The notes: a model not told the origin generated them from the letters alone. Shown: positions 22,050-30,618, counted from the stretch's first letter. The stretch is DNA of 33,202 nucleotides from Candidatus Binataceae bacterium (GCA_030037595.1 JASHQJ010000274.1:1-33202), one strand, 5' to 3'. Program-made: numbers and translations.

Positions 22050-24704
22050 CTAGGGCTGGTCAGGCCATCCGATTCGCCAGCTCGTCACGCGGTTGCCGCC
22101 GTAGCCAACCCGCTCGCCCTCCTTGTGAAACAGCTTGTTATAGCGGCCGTCGAGAAAGAGAAGCTGCGTCAGCGTCGATTCCACCAACGCTCGGCTGCCT
22201 GCCAGTACGTGTTCGCCGTTAGGATCGAACAGCACCGCGACGTTCGGATATTGGGCCGCTGAGTTGCGCGTCGTCTTGAGTCTGTCCGCTCCCGCCACTA
22301 TCACCGTTCCGACGATCCCGTTTGCGACGGCCGGCGCACCCTGATGCGTGACTGCGAGCCTCGTCTCACGCGGATCGCTCGGCTTTAGCTCGATGGCCTC
22401 AAGTTGGTTCTTGTCGTCGAGCGCCGTTCCCGCGACGCGGCACGTTAGACCGCCATCAGCGGACAACCTGCACGGTATCCATCCCGGAGTGAGATAGTTC
22501 TCGTTCGGGGAGAGAAAGTTCTCGAGCTGCTTCCCGCGCGCGCTCGCCCCTTGATTGAGCAACGCAATCGCCGCGGCCCGGTCGTATCCGAGATGCTCGA
22601 CCAGCTCACGTATCGCCTCCTCACGCGGCATCGCGAGCCCACGGCGCACGGCGTACGCGTGGCGCAAATCCCAGCTGCCTGCGGTATGAAAACTAGGCGC
22701 GGCTGGCACGTTGTCGCTCAGCACCAGGAAAGATTCAGGCGGTGCGCAATGGCTCGATGCGAGTACGTCGGCCCGCGCGCGGGGAGGAGCGAGGCCCCGG
22801 CCCGCCAGGTAGCCGTCAGCACCGGCGCGGTCGAGCGGTGCTATTGCAGCAATTGTTTCCGCGGCTGCTATCTCATCGAGCCCGTAGCGGCGAAGTTTTC
22901 CAAACGCACCTTCGCTGTTTTCTCCGGGCGCCGGATCCGAGCTGCAATTCAGCATCCGAAAGAGTCCCGCGGCTTCACGCTCGTCCGGCGCGAGCAGCGC
23001 CTTGGCGGTCCAATAAGGGATGTGGCTTCGAAGCGAGCCGCCGTCAGCGCTGGTCCGGCGTTCGGCAATGAACTCGGACCAGTAGCCGAAGTCCCACCAG
23101 ACATCGATGATCGAGTCGAGCGGCGAGTTCTGTCTGATATCTTCGAAGGTGTCGCGCCAGGCGCTGTCGATATCCGGCAGGTAGGCGCGCGCCGCCGTAT
23201 AACCCTGATGCACCGGCCAGACAAGCGCAATCGCTATCAAAGCGAGCGCGGATAAAGAGGCGAGGCTCTCCCGCACGCGCCGCGCAAGCCACCTGGATAT
23301 TGCGCTCTCGATTTGTGCGGCTGCCGCGGCAAGTGCAAGACCAAACGGCGCCGCGAAAAGCATCACGAATCGATAGCCCTCGAACGCGAGTGCAAACGTC
23401 ACGACGAACCATACTGTCGCAAGCAGCTCGAGAAATCGGTGGGGAGTGCTCTCGCCGAACCACATCGCAAGCACTCCCGCGATACCCGCGATGAAAAAGG
23501 GCCAGCCGCCCATGTAGTGCGCAATACTGCCAAGGCTCGTCGGCTTTAATTCGGCGATATTCGCCGCGAAATCGCCGCTCAACACGTCTGGCCAGATGGA
23601 TGCTGCAGCCGGCGCTTCGCTCCTGAACGACTGTGCGAGCAGTTGGAACTGGCGAATCGGATCGAAGGCGAGCATCGCCGCGCGACCCGCCATGATCCAA
23701 ACCAGAACCGAACTTCCGACAACGAACGCTGCCGCTACGACAACTATTTGGCGCGGACCACCCTTAGCGCCGCGCGTTCCGCCGTCACCAGGCCAAAGGA
23801 GACGATAGGCGAGGCATGACATAAGGCCCGCCAAGGCGACATCGTAACCGAGCACCCATCCCGACCAGGTCGCAGAGTGGATCGCAACCACGGCTGCCGC
23901 AGCGATCGTCCAGAGCGTGGCGCGAAACATTAGCGAGGTCTCGATCGCGCGTATCAGAAGCCACGCGATACAAAGCGGTAGCACGACGTTCCAGATGTCG
24001 TTGTCGCAGCCGATAGAGCGTTGGAGCACGACCGGGTTGAGACCCACTACTACCGCCGCGGCGAGTGCTCCCGCCGTCCCTCCGAGTCTCCGCCCGAGTG
24101 CGAACGCAGGCAGAACGCCGAGCGCGCCCACCACAACCGGCACCCAAAAGGAGCTAGCCGAGAGCGGGTAGCCTGGGCGAAAGAACGTGATCACGCGATG
24201 CGTGAGCGCGATCGCATAGACGTGAATCGAACGCGGAAAGAGATTCGGGCGGCCAGTCGGTGCGCGCGCGTAACTATCCCAGCATCGTCCTTCCCGTATC
24301 TCGTCGCAGGCGCTCCCGTGCGCGAGAACGTTGCGCGCGAGGCGAAGCCAATAGTAGCTGTCGAAGCCGCCAAGCAGTGGATGGTCGTGCCCGTCGCCGC
24401 CGTGGAAAATAAGCGGCGCCCGTAGGCCGTCGGCGATCGCGGCGCGCTCGGCGAGCGCGGCGGATGAGTTTATCGCGGATTTGCTCTGGCCGCGGAATAC
24501 GAGCGCGCGCGCCACGAACTCGCGCGCAAAGTCATCGATCGCACCGAGTTTCAGCGGCAGCACGTGAATCCAGGCGACGAGCCCGACCAATGCGATCGCT
24601 AACGCCGCCCTTGCGATGCGCTCGGATAATATCGCCCCGGGCCGAGCCGCAGTCCGAGCGTGAGCCGCCTCGCCCGCATCGGGCGCCGATCGGTCCGCCA
24701 CCAT
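22050..24704 (-). CDS. STT3/PglB/AglB-type oligosaccharyltransferase (GT66)
   Basis: 884 residues. The N-terminal 500 are hydrophobic with about 11-13 membrane helices, and the last 350 form a periplasmic domain. Catalytic features of the family are in order: FDSYYWLRLARN near residue 114 (first metal-binding Asp), GCDNDIW near 233 (DxD-like), the external-loop motif NIAE at 382-385 (the TIxE/SVSE-type Glu), YRFVML near 445, and WWDFGYW at 536-542 (the WWDYG sequon-binding motif). STT3 moves an oligosaccharide from a lipid carrier to Asn in N-x-S/T sequons at the periplasmic face. No glycan assembly genes are adjacent apart from remnants. The periplasmic-protein gene ends 66 bases upstream. 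Confidence 0.85.
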   Translation of the reverse strand: MVADRSAPDAGEAAHARTAARPGAILSERIARAALAIALVGLVAWIHVLPLKLGAIDDFAREFVARALVFRGQSKSAINSSAALAERAAIADGLRAPLIFHGGDGHDHPLLGGFDSYYWLRLARNVLAHGSACDEIREGRCWDSYARAPTGRPNLFPRSIHVYAIALTHRVITFFRPGYPLSASSFWVPVVVGALGVLPAFALGRRLGGTAGALAAAVVVGLNPVVLQRSIGCDNDIWNVVLPLCIAWLLIRAIETSLMFRATLWTIAAAAVVAIHSATWSGWVLGYDVALAGLMSCLAYRLLWPGDGGTRGAKGGPRQIVVVAAAFVVGSSVLVWIMAGRAAMLAFDPIRQFQLLAQSFRSEAPAAASIWPDVLSGDFAANIAELKPTSLGSIAHYMGGWPFFIAGIAGVLAMWFGESTPHRFLELLATVWFVVTFALAFEGYRFVMLFAAPFGLALAAAAAQIESAISRWLARRVRESLASLSALALIAIALVWPVHQGYTAARAYLPDIDSAWRDTFEDIRQNSPLDSIIDVWWDFGYWSEFIAERRTSADGGSLRSHIPYWTAKALLAPDEREAAGLFRMLNCSSDPAPGENSEGAFGKLRRYGLDEIAAAETIAAIAPLDRAGADGYLAGRGLAPPRARADVLASSHCAPPESFLVLSDNVPAAPSFHTAGSWDLRHAYAVRRGLAMPREEAIRELVEHLGYDRAAAIALLNQGASARGKQLENFLSPNENYLTPGWIPCRLSADGGLTCRVAGTALDDKNQLEAIELKPSDPRETRLAVTHQGAPAVANGIVGTVIVAGADRLKTTRNSAAQYPNVAVLFDPNGEHVLAGSRALVESTLTQLLFLDGRYNKLFHKEGERVGYGGNRVTSWRIGWPDQP

Positions 24705-24770
24705 TGACGCGCGATACCGCCAGCATCCGGGAATTCCACCTAAGTCCCCGGATGCCTCGCAATCATCTGC

Positions 24771-25289
24771 TCATTGCGCGGGAGGCGCTTCTGATCCGCT
24801 ATGCGCGAGCGGCACGAGTTCCGCAATCTGGCATTGCACGAGAGCATGCAGCTTGTTGTCGATCTGGAAGAAGCGCGTGGTCTTGACCTGCGAGATCGCC
24901 GCCCTGAACTTCGGGATATACTCCTTCTGCACGTCAAGGCGCGCCTGCTGAACGGCGATCACTTCGTCGAGCTTCGCCTTCGCCGACGATTCAGTCAGAT
25001 GGTCGTAGTTGCGCGCGAAGTCCTTGATCTCGGCAACGTGGCGATCATCAACCTTGTCCATCGCCGCTTCGTATTGGTCGAAGATCGGCCAGAAGGCCGC
25101 CGCTTCGCTCGAATTCAACTTCATGTTTTCGCCGACGATCGCCTTGCGATTGGCGCGCGCCGCCGCGAGATCGAGTTGCTTCTGGCTGGGCGCCTGCGCT
25201 AGCGCTGGTGAGGAGCCTGCAAGCACCGCGGTTACCAGGATCGCCGACGCAATCGCGCCGATTCGTGTTGTCAGGGCCATGTAACTCAT
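24771..25289 (-). CDS. Periplasmic Spy-like helical protein
   Basis: 172 residues starting with a signal peptide (ALTTRIGAIASAILVTAVLAG, cleaved after LAQA). The mature part is nearly all helix and contains AFWPIFDQYEAAMDKVDDRH, then a charged coiled stretch, and ends RFFQIDNKLHALVQCQIAELVPL. This order is common in conserved hypothetical periplasmic proteins related to the Spy/CpxP group, thought to act as chaperones or stress sensors. Two ATGs are possible (25289 and 25280). GGAGG is three bases before the first and twelve before the second, so neither spacing is ideal. It may be co-transcribed with the STT3 gene. Confidence 0.75.
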   Translation of the reverse strand: MSYMALTTRIGAIASAILVTAVLAGSSPALAQAPSQKQLDLAAARANRKAIVGENMKLNSSEAAAFWPIFDQYEAAMDKVDDRHVAEIKDFARNYDHLTESSAKAKLDEVIAVQQARLDVQKEYIPKFRAAISQVKTTRFFQIDNKLHALVQCQIAELVPLAHSGSEAPPAQ

Positions 25290-25502
25290 TGTCCTCCGCT
25301 ACGGTCGTTGAGGTCCCGCAGGATGCTGGTGCATTGAACGATCATAGTCAAGCGGGCTGTCAACAAGCCCCCTGCTCGGCTGCGCCTCTCCATAATACGC
25401 CAACGCCAGCTCCAGATTGATGCCCTGACGTTTCGCCACGAAACTTGCGCTGAAACTCCAGACGGCGGAGATTCGGCCGGAGCGCTCGGCGCCCTGACCG
25501 GC

Positions 25503-25850
25503 ATGCCCTCTCTTCTTTACAGCGCAATCCATCGGATGCCGCACCTCAGCGACCACGAAGCCGAGCTTTTGAAGCTCAAAAGCCGTAGCTCGGTTAACCC
25601 CATCATGCGCTCCAACGTGATCGAGATAACCTTACGCGCGCACGATTCACCCTGGCGCCAGCGTTTCCTGCATCGCCTGCTCGACGTGTATCTCGCGCTG
25701 CATGCGCGCGCCTCTCACGATCCAGAGGCAGAAGGCTTTTTCGAAGCGCAGGCCCGCCTTCTGCGCGACAAGCTGCATAGCTCGGAGGATGCGTTCCGCG
25801 GCGCCGAGGTCCAGACCGGCATCATGAGCCTCGCGGAGCACGCATTATGA
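25503..25850 (+). pseudogene. Wzz/GumC polysaccharide chain-length protein fragment
   Basis: 115 codons show the middle of a polysaccharide co-polymerase: KSRSSVNPIMRSNVIEITLRA, then SPWRQRFLHRLLDVYLALHA and EGFFEAQARLLRDKLHSSEDAFRGAE. In intact Wzz/GumC proteins this section follows the first membrane helix and begins the periplasmic coiled coil. Here both membrane segments, the rest of the coiled coil and any kinase domain are absent, and similarity stops at about 25835. The fragment lies between two minus-strand genes and is probably a relic of an exopolysaccharide locus. The rest of the gap, 25290-25502 and 25851-26047, holds nothing I recognise. Confidence 0.6.
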
Positions 25851-26047
25851 GCTCGGCCGCCGCCTGCTCGACCTGGCGCTGGAGGCGTTCGAATTCTACT
25901 CACTGCTGACACGCGGTAATCCTGGATCGTCAGCGACAATCGAAGTCGCGCAGGGGGCCTCTAGCCGTCCGTCGCGTCGCGAACAGAAGATTTGCGGAAA
26001 TTATCCGATTCGATCGCGATCGCCGAACACGACTACATGATCCGCAA

Positions 26048-26527
26048 CTAGTTGCGCAGCGATCGCTTCTCGGTGCTCGTGGGACGATCGATCGCCAGTC
26101 TCAGACTCGAGAGAGGGCGATGCCGCCGATTCTGGTAGCGTCGCGCGGGCAGGTCTTCAATCGTCATCGCGCGCAGACGTTCGAGCAGGCAGACCGGCTC
26201 AATACCGAGCGCCTCGCACAGGTTATGAAACGCGAACACGTTGGGCATGTGCCGATTGCGAGCGGCAGAATGGAACCAGTTCTTGACCTCGAGAAATTCG
26301 CGGCGCCGTTCGCCGTCCTTCGCGTTGACGTTGCGCAGGTAGCTGCGAATCGCGTCCTCGAGCACCGCCAGCATCAGACGCTTCTCGCCGTCGATCACTC
26401 CGCGGCGCCTGATCAAGTCGTCGTACTGCACGGGCATCAGCCGTCCGGGCTCAAAGATATTGAAGGACTGCACGGGATCCCTGCTTCCGCTCCCGTTCCT
26501 GCCGCCTGGATTCGAACCTTCGGTCAT
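26048..26527 (-). CDS. Conserved hypothetical protein
   Basis: About 159 residues. The first 30 are Gly/Ser/Asn-rich and probably disordered. A helical core follows: KRLMLAVLEDAIRSYLRN, REFLEVKNWFHSA and VFAFHNLCEALGIEPVCLLERL. This core resembles a conserved hypothetical often seen in deltaproteobacterial-type genomes (a helical pair ending in a DNA-binding-like helix), but no function is known. Of the two adjacent ATGs, the one at 26527 has AGGAG six bases upstream and is preferred. The C-terminus is basic. Confidence 0.7.
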   Translation of the reverse strand: MTEGSNPGGRNGSGSRDPVQSFNIFEPGRLMPVQYDDLIRRRGVIDGEKRLMLAVLEDAIRSYLRNVNAKDGERRREFLEVKNWFHSAARNRHMPNVFAFHNLCEALGIEPVCLLERLRAMTIEDLPARRYQNRRHRPLSSLRLAIDRPTSTEKRSLRN

Positions 26528-26713
26528 CATACGCTCCTGAACCTGGCGCCTGAGGTCCTCGTTGTTCAGCGGGTTAAATCACCCCGGCTATCAACGAGAA
26601 CACAGGCCCGACTTGGTGTACGAAGCCGACGTTGCGGCAAAACGGATTGATCGCGAACTTTCTGTTAATTCGCCGGCAAAGAAGGAACGGCTTTGGGACG
26701 CGAGCAGGCCGCT

Positions 26714-27517
26714 TCAGATCAGATGGAAGTGCAAGACGCCTAATTGTAGCACGCCTAGCACGACTTCGAGCACGATCAGCAGGACCACCACAGCCTCGAG
26801 CAGTATCAGGCGTCGATCGCGGCCGACATCGAGCAGCAGCTCGAGCGACTGCTGAATGCCAGCAATCTTGGCCGCCATCGCCTCGTAGCGATCGGCGAGG
26901 TCGAACTCGGCGCGAAGATCGTCATAGATCCTGTCCATCGCCGGGTCTTCCCAGGTCGCGTCGGGCTTGTCGAGCAGATGCAGCACTGCGAGCACCTCGG
27001 TGCGCGTCGTGATCGCCTCGCCGATAAACCGATGCAGCGGCCGGATTCGAAACGGCACCGTTCCGCGGCGCTCCAGCTCCTCGATGAACCGCGCGGTGCG
27101 CGTGAACATCGTCTCGACGATACGCTCGTAGTATTCCATCGCGGCGCTCTGTGCGACGATCAATGCCACGATGCTCGCGCGTGGCCGCGTGAGCTGATCG
27201 ACGGTGAGCATCCCGCTCGTGATACCCACCGAGCTGTCGGGATCCTCCCTGACCGAATAGTCCTCGCGGATCACCTGGGTCGTCAGCTTCGGCATCAGCG
27301 CTCGAAGCCGCGCCATCTCACCATCGCGTTTGTCGGCGGGAACGTCCACCAGCACGGCGGCGCCAAACGGAAAGATGTAGAGACCGCCGTCCGGTGGAAT
27401 CGGAACGTACAGCTCGAGCGGCGAGACTCGCGCTTCCGGAAATGCGGGCACAATCTGGCGCAGGGAGAAATTCTCCTCGAAAGCGATCGCGTAGAACTGA
27501 TGAATCTTCTGAGCCAA
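26714..27517 (-). CDS. RMD1/YagE family (DUF155) membrane-anchored protein
   Basis: I take the TTG at 27517, preceded by GGGAGG, giving 267 residues. The track ORF (27748) adds 77 residues of non-family sequence that overlap the divergent DUF885 gene. The DUF155 pattern is clear: PDGGLYIFPFGAAVLVDVP, VREDYSVREDPDSSVGIT, RASIVALIVAQSAAMEYYE, RPLHRFIGEAITTRTEVLAVLHLLDKP and MDRIYDDLRAEFDLADRYEA. The protein ends with one membrane helix (RLILLEAVVVLLIVLEVVLG). Eukaryotic RMD1-type relatives act in mitochondrial translation; the bacterial function is unknown. Only 82 bases separate it from the divergent DUF885 gene. Confidence 0.82.
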   Translation of the reverse strand: MAQKIHQFYAIAFEENFSLRQIVPAFPEARVSPLELYVPIPPDGGLYIFPFGAAVLVDVPADKRDGEMARLRALMPKLTTQVIREDYSVREDPDSSVGITSGMLTVDQLTRPRASIVALIVAQSAAMEYYERIVETMFTRTARFIEELERRGTVPFRIRPLHRFIGEAITTRTEVLAVLHLLDKPDATWEDPAMDRIYDDLRAEFDLADRYEAMAAKIAGIQQSLELLLDVGRDRRLILLEAVVVLLIVLEVVLGVLQLGVLHFHLI

Positions 27518-27599
27518 GCCGCGGGTCCTCCCTCGCCGCCGATCCGAGGCGCATCGAGTTCTTCCACTCGACGATGCCCGGCGCAATACTCCCAAGCCA

Positions 27600-29357
27600 A
27601 TGCGAACATTGAAAGCGCCCGTCGTCCTTCTCGCCCTTCTGCTGCTCGCTCCATCAACTTCGCCGCTCGCATTCTCAGAGCAGGCCGCGCCAGCTGCTGC
27701 CACTGCCAGTGCAGATAGCGACTTCCACGCGAAGACCAAGGAGTTCATCCAGGAGGAGCTTCGGCTCTACCCCGAGTTTGCGACCGCCCTTGGCGACCAT
27801 CGCTATGACGACCGCGTTGACGACGACTCTATGAAAGGCATCGCTCGCATCATCGCGCATGCTCATCGATGGAAAGACATCTTCGCCGCGATACCTTCCA
27901 AATCGCTCACGGAAGCCGATGAAATCGATCGCGAGTGGCTCACCGCGCGCGCCGACGGCGAACTCCTCTGGAGTGAGCAGGTGCGATCGTATGAACGCGA
28001 CCCGGGCATGTATCTTCCGACCTCCGCCGTCTATTCACTGATCAAGCGCAACTTCGCCCCGCCCGATGTCCGCATTCGATCCGTCACTGCGCGCCAGAAG
28101 GCCTCGCTCGCGAATCTGAACGCAGCTCGCACGAACTTAAAGCCCGCGCGCGTGCCGCAGATCGCAATCGATATCGAGCTGATGCAGATGCGGGGGACAC
28201 TCGACTTCTTCAATAAGTCGTTGCCCGAGGCCTTCCACGATGTCGCCGACGGTCCCGACCGGCAGGCATTCGACGCCGCCAACGCAGCGCTGGTCAACCA
28301 GATCGAGAACTACGCGAAGTGGATGAAGAACGATCTGCGCCCGCACGCGTCCGGCGAGTACGCGATCGGCGCCGATGCGTACCGGAGAATGCTCGCCGAT
28401 GCGGACTTCGTCGATACGCCGCTCGACAAGCTCGAGCGGATCGGCGAGAACGAGATGCACCGGCTGCAAATTCAGTTCGCCACAACCGCAAAACGAATCG
28501 ATTCAAAGCATTCGCCAGCCGAGGTCGTTGCCGCGCTCGCGAACGCGCATCCGGCGGCAGATCAAGTCATTTCCGCGGTGACCGCGGGCCTCGCTTCGAT
28601 TCGCGATTACGTGGAAATCCATCGGATCGCGACAATCCCGTCCCACATCCTGCCGATCGTCGCCGAAACGCCGCCCTTCATGCGCGCGACGACGTTTGCC
28701 TCGATGGATTCGCCGGGGCCGTTCGAAAAATCCACCGAGGCGTACTTCTACGTGACGCTGCCTGATTCGTCGTGGCCGAAGGAAAAGCAAGAGCAGTTGC
28801 TCGCGTTCTACTCGCCACCGACCATCTCCGATAGCTCGGTGCACGAAGTCTATCCTGGCCACTATGTGCAGTTCTTGAACAACCGGTTGAATCCCGACCA
28901 GGTGCGCGCCATCTATCATTCAGGTTCGGACAGCGAAGGATGGGCGCTCTATTGCGAGCAGATGATGCTCGACGAGGGACTCCACGATCACAATCCGAAA
29001 TTCCGGCTCGCGCAGTTGCAGATGGCGCTGATGCGCGCGTCTCGGTACCTCGTCGGCATCCGGATGCATACGCGCGGCATGACCGTCGCGCAGGCAACGG
29101 CGTTCTTCGAGAAGAACGCCTACCAGACGCATCACAACGCCGAAGTTGAGGCGCTCCGCGGCACCGATGATCCAGGTTATCTACGCTACCAACTCGGGAA
29201 GCTGATGATTCTGAAGCTGCGCGACGACGTGCGCCACAAGGAGGGCGCGGCGTTCAATCTCGGCAAGTTCCACGACGCGTTCCTCGCCGAAGGTGCGATT
29301 CCGGTGCCGCTCGTTCGGCGCGCGCTGCTCGGACCGTCAGCGGGTCCGCCGCTATAG
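27600..29357 (+). CDS. DUF885 family metallopeptidase-like exported protein
   Basis: 585 residues starting with a signal peptide (MRTLKAPVVLLALLLLAPSTS). Mature-protein features are FIQEELRLYPEFATALGDHRYDD near the start, as in all DUF885 members, and the zinc-site motif HEVYPGH near residue 415. The glutamates of DSEGWALYCEQM lie about 30 residues later. The HExxxGH plus EGWA layout is typical of this zinc-peptidase-like family. Some members hydrolyse peptides or modify natural products, but the substrate here is unknown. It is a single-gene unit, convergent with the cupin gene eight bases away, so the two mRNAs probably end in the same short gap. Confidence 0.92.
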   Translation: MRTLKAPVVLLALLLLAPSTSPLAFSEQAAPAAATASADSDFHAKTKEFIQEELRLYPEFATALGDHRYDDRVDDDSMKGIARIIAHAHRWKDIFAAIPSKSLTEADEIDREWLTARADGELLWSEQVRSYERDPGMYLPTSAVYSLIKRNFAPPDVRIRSVTARQKASLANLNAARTNLKPARVPQIAIDIELMQMRGTLDFFNKSLPEAFHDVADGPDRQAFDAANAALVNQIENYAKWMKNDLRPHASGEYAIGADAYRRMLADADFVDTPLDKLERIGENEMHRLQIQFATTAKRIDSKHSPAEVVAALANAHPAADQVISAVTAGLASIRDYVEIHRIATIPSHILPIVAETPPFMRATTFASMDSPGPFEKSTEAYFYVTLPDSSWPKEKQEQLLAFYSPPTISDSSVHEVYPGHYVQFLNNRLNPDQVRAIYHSGSDSEGWALYCEQMMLDEGLHDHNPKFRLAQLQMALMRASRYLVGIRMHTRGMTVAQATAFFEKNAYQTHHNAEVEALRGTDDPGYLRYQLGKLMILKLRDDVRHKEGAAFNLGKFHDAFLAEGAIPVPLVRRALLGPSAGPPL

Positions 29358-29364
29358 CCCACGG

Positions 29365-29925
29365 CTACTTCGGCTCGATCAGCACAACCTCGAGAGGTTC
29401 ATCGCGGGCATTCTCAGTCTGGAGCGTCTCGGCTTCGAGCCACGCCGCGACGCCCGCGGGCGCGCCGCGTTCGTCGGCGTGGCCGTCGGCGAACTTCAAT
29501 TTCACCGCAACGTCGGTGATCGTCGCGAGCACGCGTGGCGGATGATGCACCATGATGCCCTTCTCGTGCGCCTCAAATCTGAGCCTCACGATTCGGACGC
29601 GATCGTTTTCGAACTCCACCTTGAAGCGCCACGGTTGCAGCCGAATCGCGTCGAGCGGAGTCGATTCTACGCGCGGCGCGGATTTCAGCTCGACACTAAG
29701 CTCACGGATTGGCTTGTTAGCGCGCGATTGCTGCTCGGGCGGCGTTCCTTCGAAATACCTCGCACGCCCGCGATCGTTGAAGTCGATCGCGACCGTTCTC
29801 AGCGAAGCCGGAGTGTAACGCGACGCTGGCTCGTCCGGCACGAGCGTCACGTTCACCAACCGAACGTATTCATTTTCGAAAAAGACCTGGTAAGGCTTGA
29901 CTGCCGCGCCGCCCTCCCCGCTCAC
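29365..29925 (-). CDS. Double cupin-like protein
   Basis: 186 residues made of two similar beta-rich halves: FFENEYVRLVNVTLVPDEP at the start and FKVEFENDRVRIVRLRFEAHEKGIMVHHPPRVL in the second half. Each 'ENxxVRxV' strand is followed by a loop as in cupins. The conserved metal-binding histidines of classic cupins are not evident except HH in the second half. It follows the glutaredoxin gene with a four-base ATGA-type overlap, hence the same operon as the MerR regulator. No signal peptide is present. It may be a ligand-binding or stress protein; the assignment is by pattern only. Confidence 0.6.
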   Translation of the reverse strand: MSGEGGAAVKPYQVFFENEYVRLVNVTLVPDEPASRYTPASLRTVAIDFNDRGRARYFEGTPPEQQSRANKPIRELSVELKSAPRVESTPLDAIRLQPWRFKVEFENDRVRIVRLRFEAHEKGIMVHHPPRVLATITDVAVKLKFADGHADERGAPAGVAAWLEAETLQTENARDEPLEVVLIEPK

Positions 29926-30149
29926 AGGCCGAGCACCCGCCGAAGCCGGGGAGCGCTGAACCCGAGCATCGTCTCGTCACCGACTTTGATGACCGGCACG
30001 GCGCGAAAGCCAAGCCCGATCAGCTCATCACGAGCCGCAGGATCGTCTGCGATATTCTTTTCCACGAATCCGACGCCGTGTTCCTTCAAAAAGCCCTTCG
30101 CCTGCACGCAAGCCGAGCATCCGACGTTCGTATAGATGACAACTTCCAT
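29922..30149 (-). CDS. Glutaredoxin/NrdH-like redox protein
   Basis: A 75-residue thioredoxin-fold protein with the redox site VGCSAC near residue 11, the cis-proline loop AVPVIKVGD and the C-terminal LGFSAPRLRRVL. The listed GTG at 30155 is only two bases after AGGAG, while the ATG at 30149 has an eight-base spacer, so I start there. The ribosome-binding site overlaps the MerR stop codon. It is translated between the MerR regulator and the cupin gene. In such a metal-responsive operon it could keep thiols reduced or handle a metal adduct. Confidence 0.85.
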   Translation of the reverse strand: MEVVIYTNVGCSACVQAKGFLKEHGVGFVEKNIADDPAARDELIGLGFRAVPVIKVGDETMLGFSAPRLRRVLGL

Positions 30150-30161
30150 TCGCACCTCTCC

Positions 30162-30581
30162 TTAATGATGATGCACGCCGTTGGCCGTACCGTGTGCCTT
30201 CCGCTCGGCGCTGCATTTCGCGCATTCGCACATGCCTCCGCAGTCCCGGATCATCTTCTCCAGCGTTCGACGCATACGATTCAGCCGTTTGATTTCCTCG
30301 TTCATGGCAACGAGCTTCGCCTCGGCCTTGCGCGTGACCGGACCGCATTCGCGCGTGGATTTGACGCCGAGCGACAGCAGCTCCTTGATTTCCCGCAGCG
30401 AAAAGCCGAGAGCCTTCGCATCGTGGATAAAACCAAGCCGATCGAGCACGTCACTCGAATACAGCCTGTAGCCCGAGAAATTGCGGCGCGGCCGCGCCAC
30501 CAGGCCCTGCCGCTCATAGAAGCGCAACGTGTCGATACTTACGCCCGCAGCGCTCGCCACTCGTCCGATCGTCATCGCCAT
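30162..30581 (-). CDS. MerR-family metal-responsive regulator (Hg/Pb-type cysteine triad)
   Basis: 139 residues from the ATG at 30581; the track ORF adds 46 non-family residues. The N-terminus is a MerR DNA-binding domain (TIGRVASAAGVSIDTLRFYERQGL, RPRRNFSGYRLYSSDVL) and a long dimerisation helix follows. Cysteines are at 79 (STREC), 114, 118, 120 and 123 (DCGGMCECAKC), and the protein ends with HHH. The 79-114-123 spacing (35 and 9) is that of the metal-binding cysteines in MerR and PbrR. It heads the operon with glutaredoxin and cupin genes. The promoter is so close to the ATG that the mRNA would have almost no leader, and the ATG at 30575 is an alternative start. Confidence 0.9.
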   Translation of the reverse strand: MAMTIGRVASAAGVSIDTLRFYERQGLVARPRRNFSGYRLYSSDVLDRLGFIHDAKALGFSLREIKELLSLGVKSTRECGPVTRKAEAKLVAMNEEIKRLNRMRRTLEKMIRDCGGMCECAKCSAERKAHGTANGVHHH

Positions 30582-30585
30582 AGGA

Positions 30586-30618
30586 ACGATAGACCCTTGA
30601 CCATGGTCCAGAGTCAAG
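30586..30618 (-). promoter_or_regulatory. MerR-type promoter/operator
   Basis: On the minus strand TTGACT (30617-30612) is followed after 20 bases by TATCGT (30591-30586), the over-long spacer typical of MerR-activated promoters. The spacer contains the palindrome GACCATGGTC, and the dyad CTTGAC-N11-GTCAAG spans it. Transcription would begin around the MerR start codon. The arrangement is seen directly; that it is bound by the neighbouring MerR is inference. Confidence 0.75.

Noticed and set aside
25299-25556. 85-codon minus-strand frame with a helical stretch (LELALAYYGEAQPSRGL)
   Set aside because: No start signal and no family recognised. It recalls transposase tails only vaguely, so it is not called.
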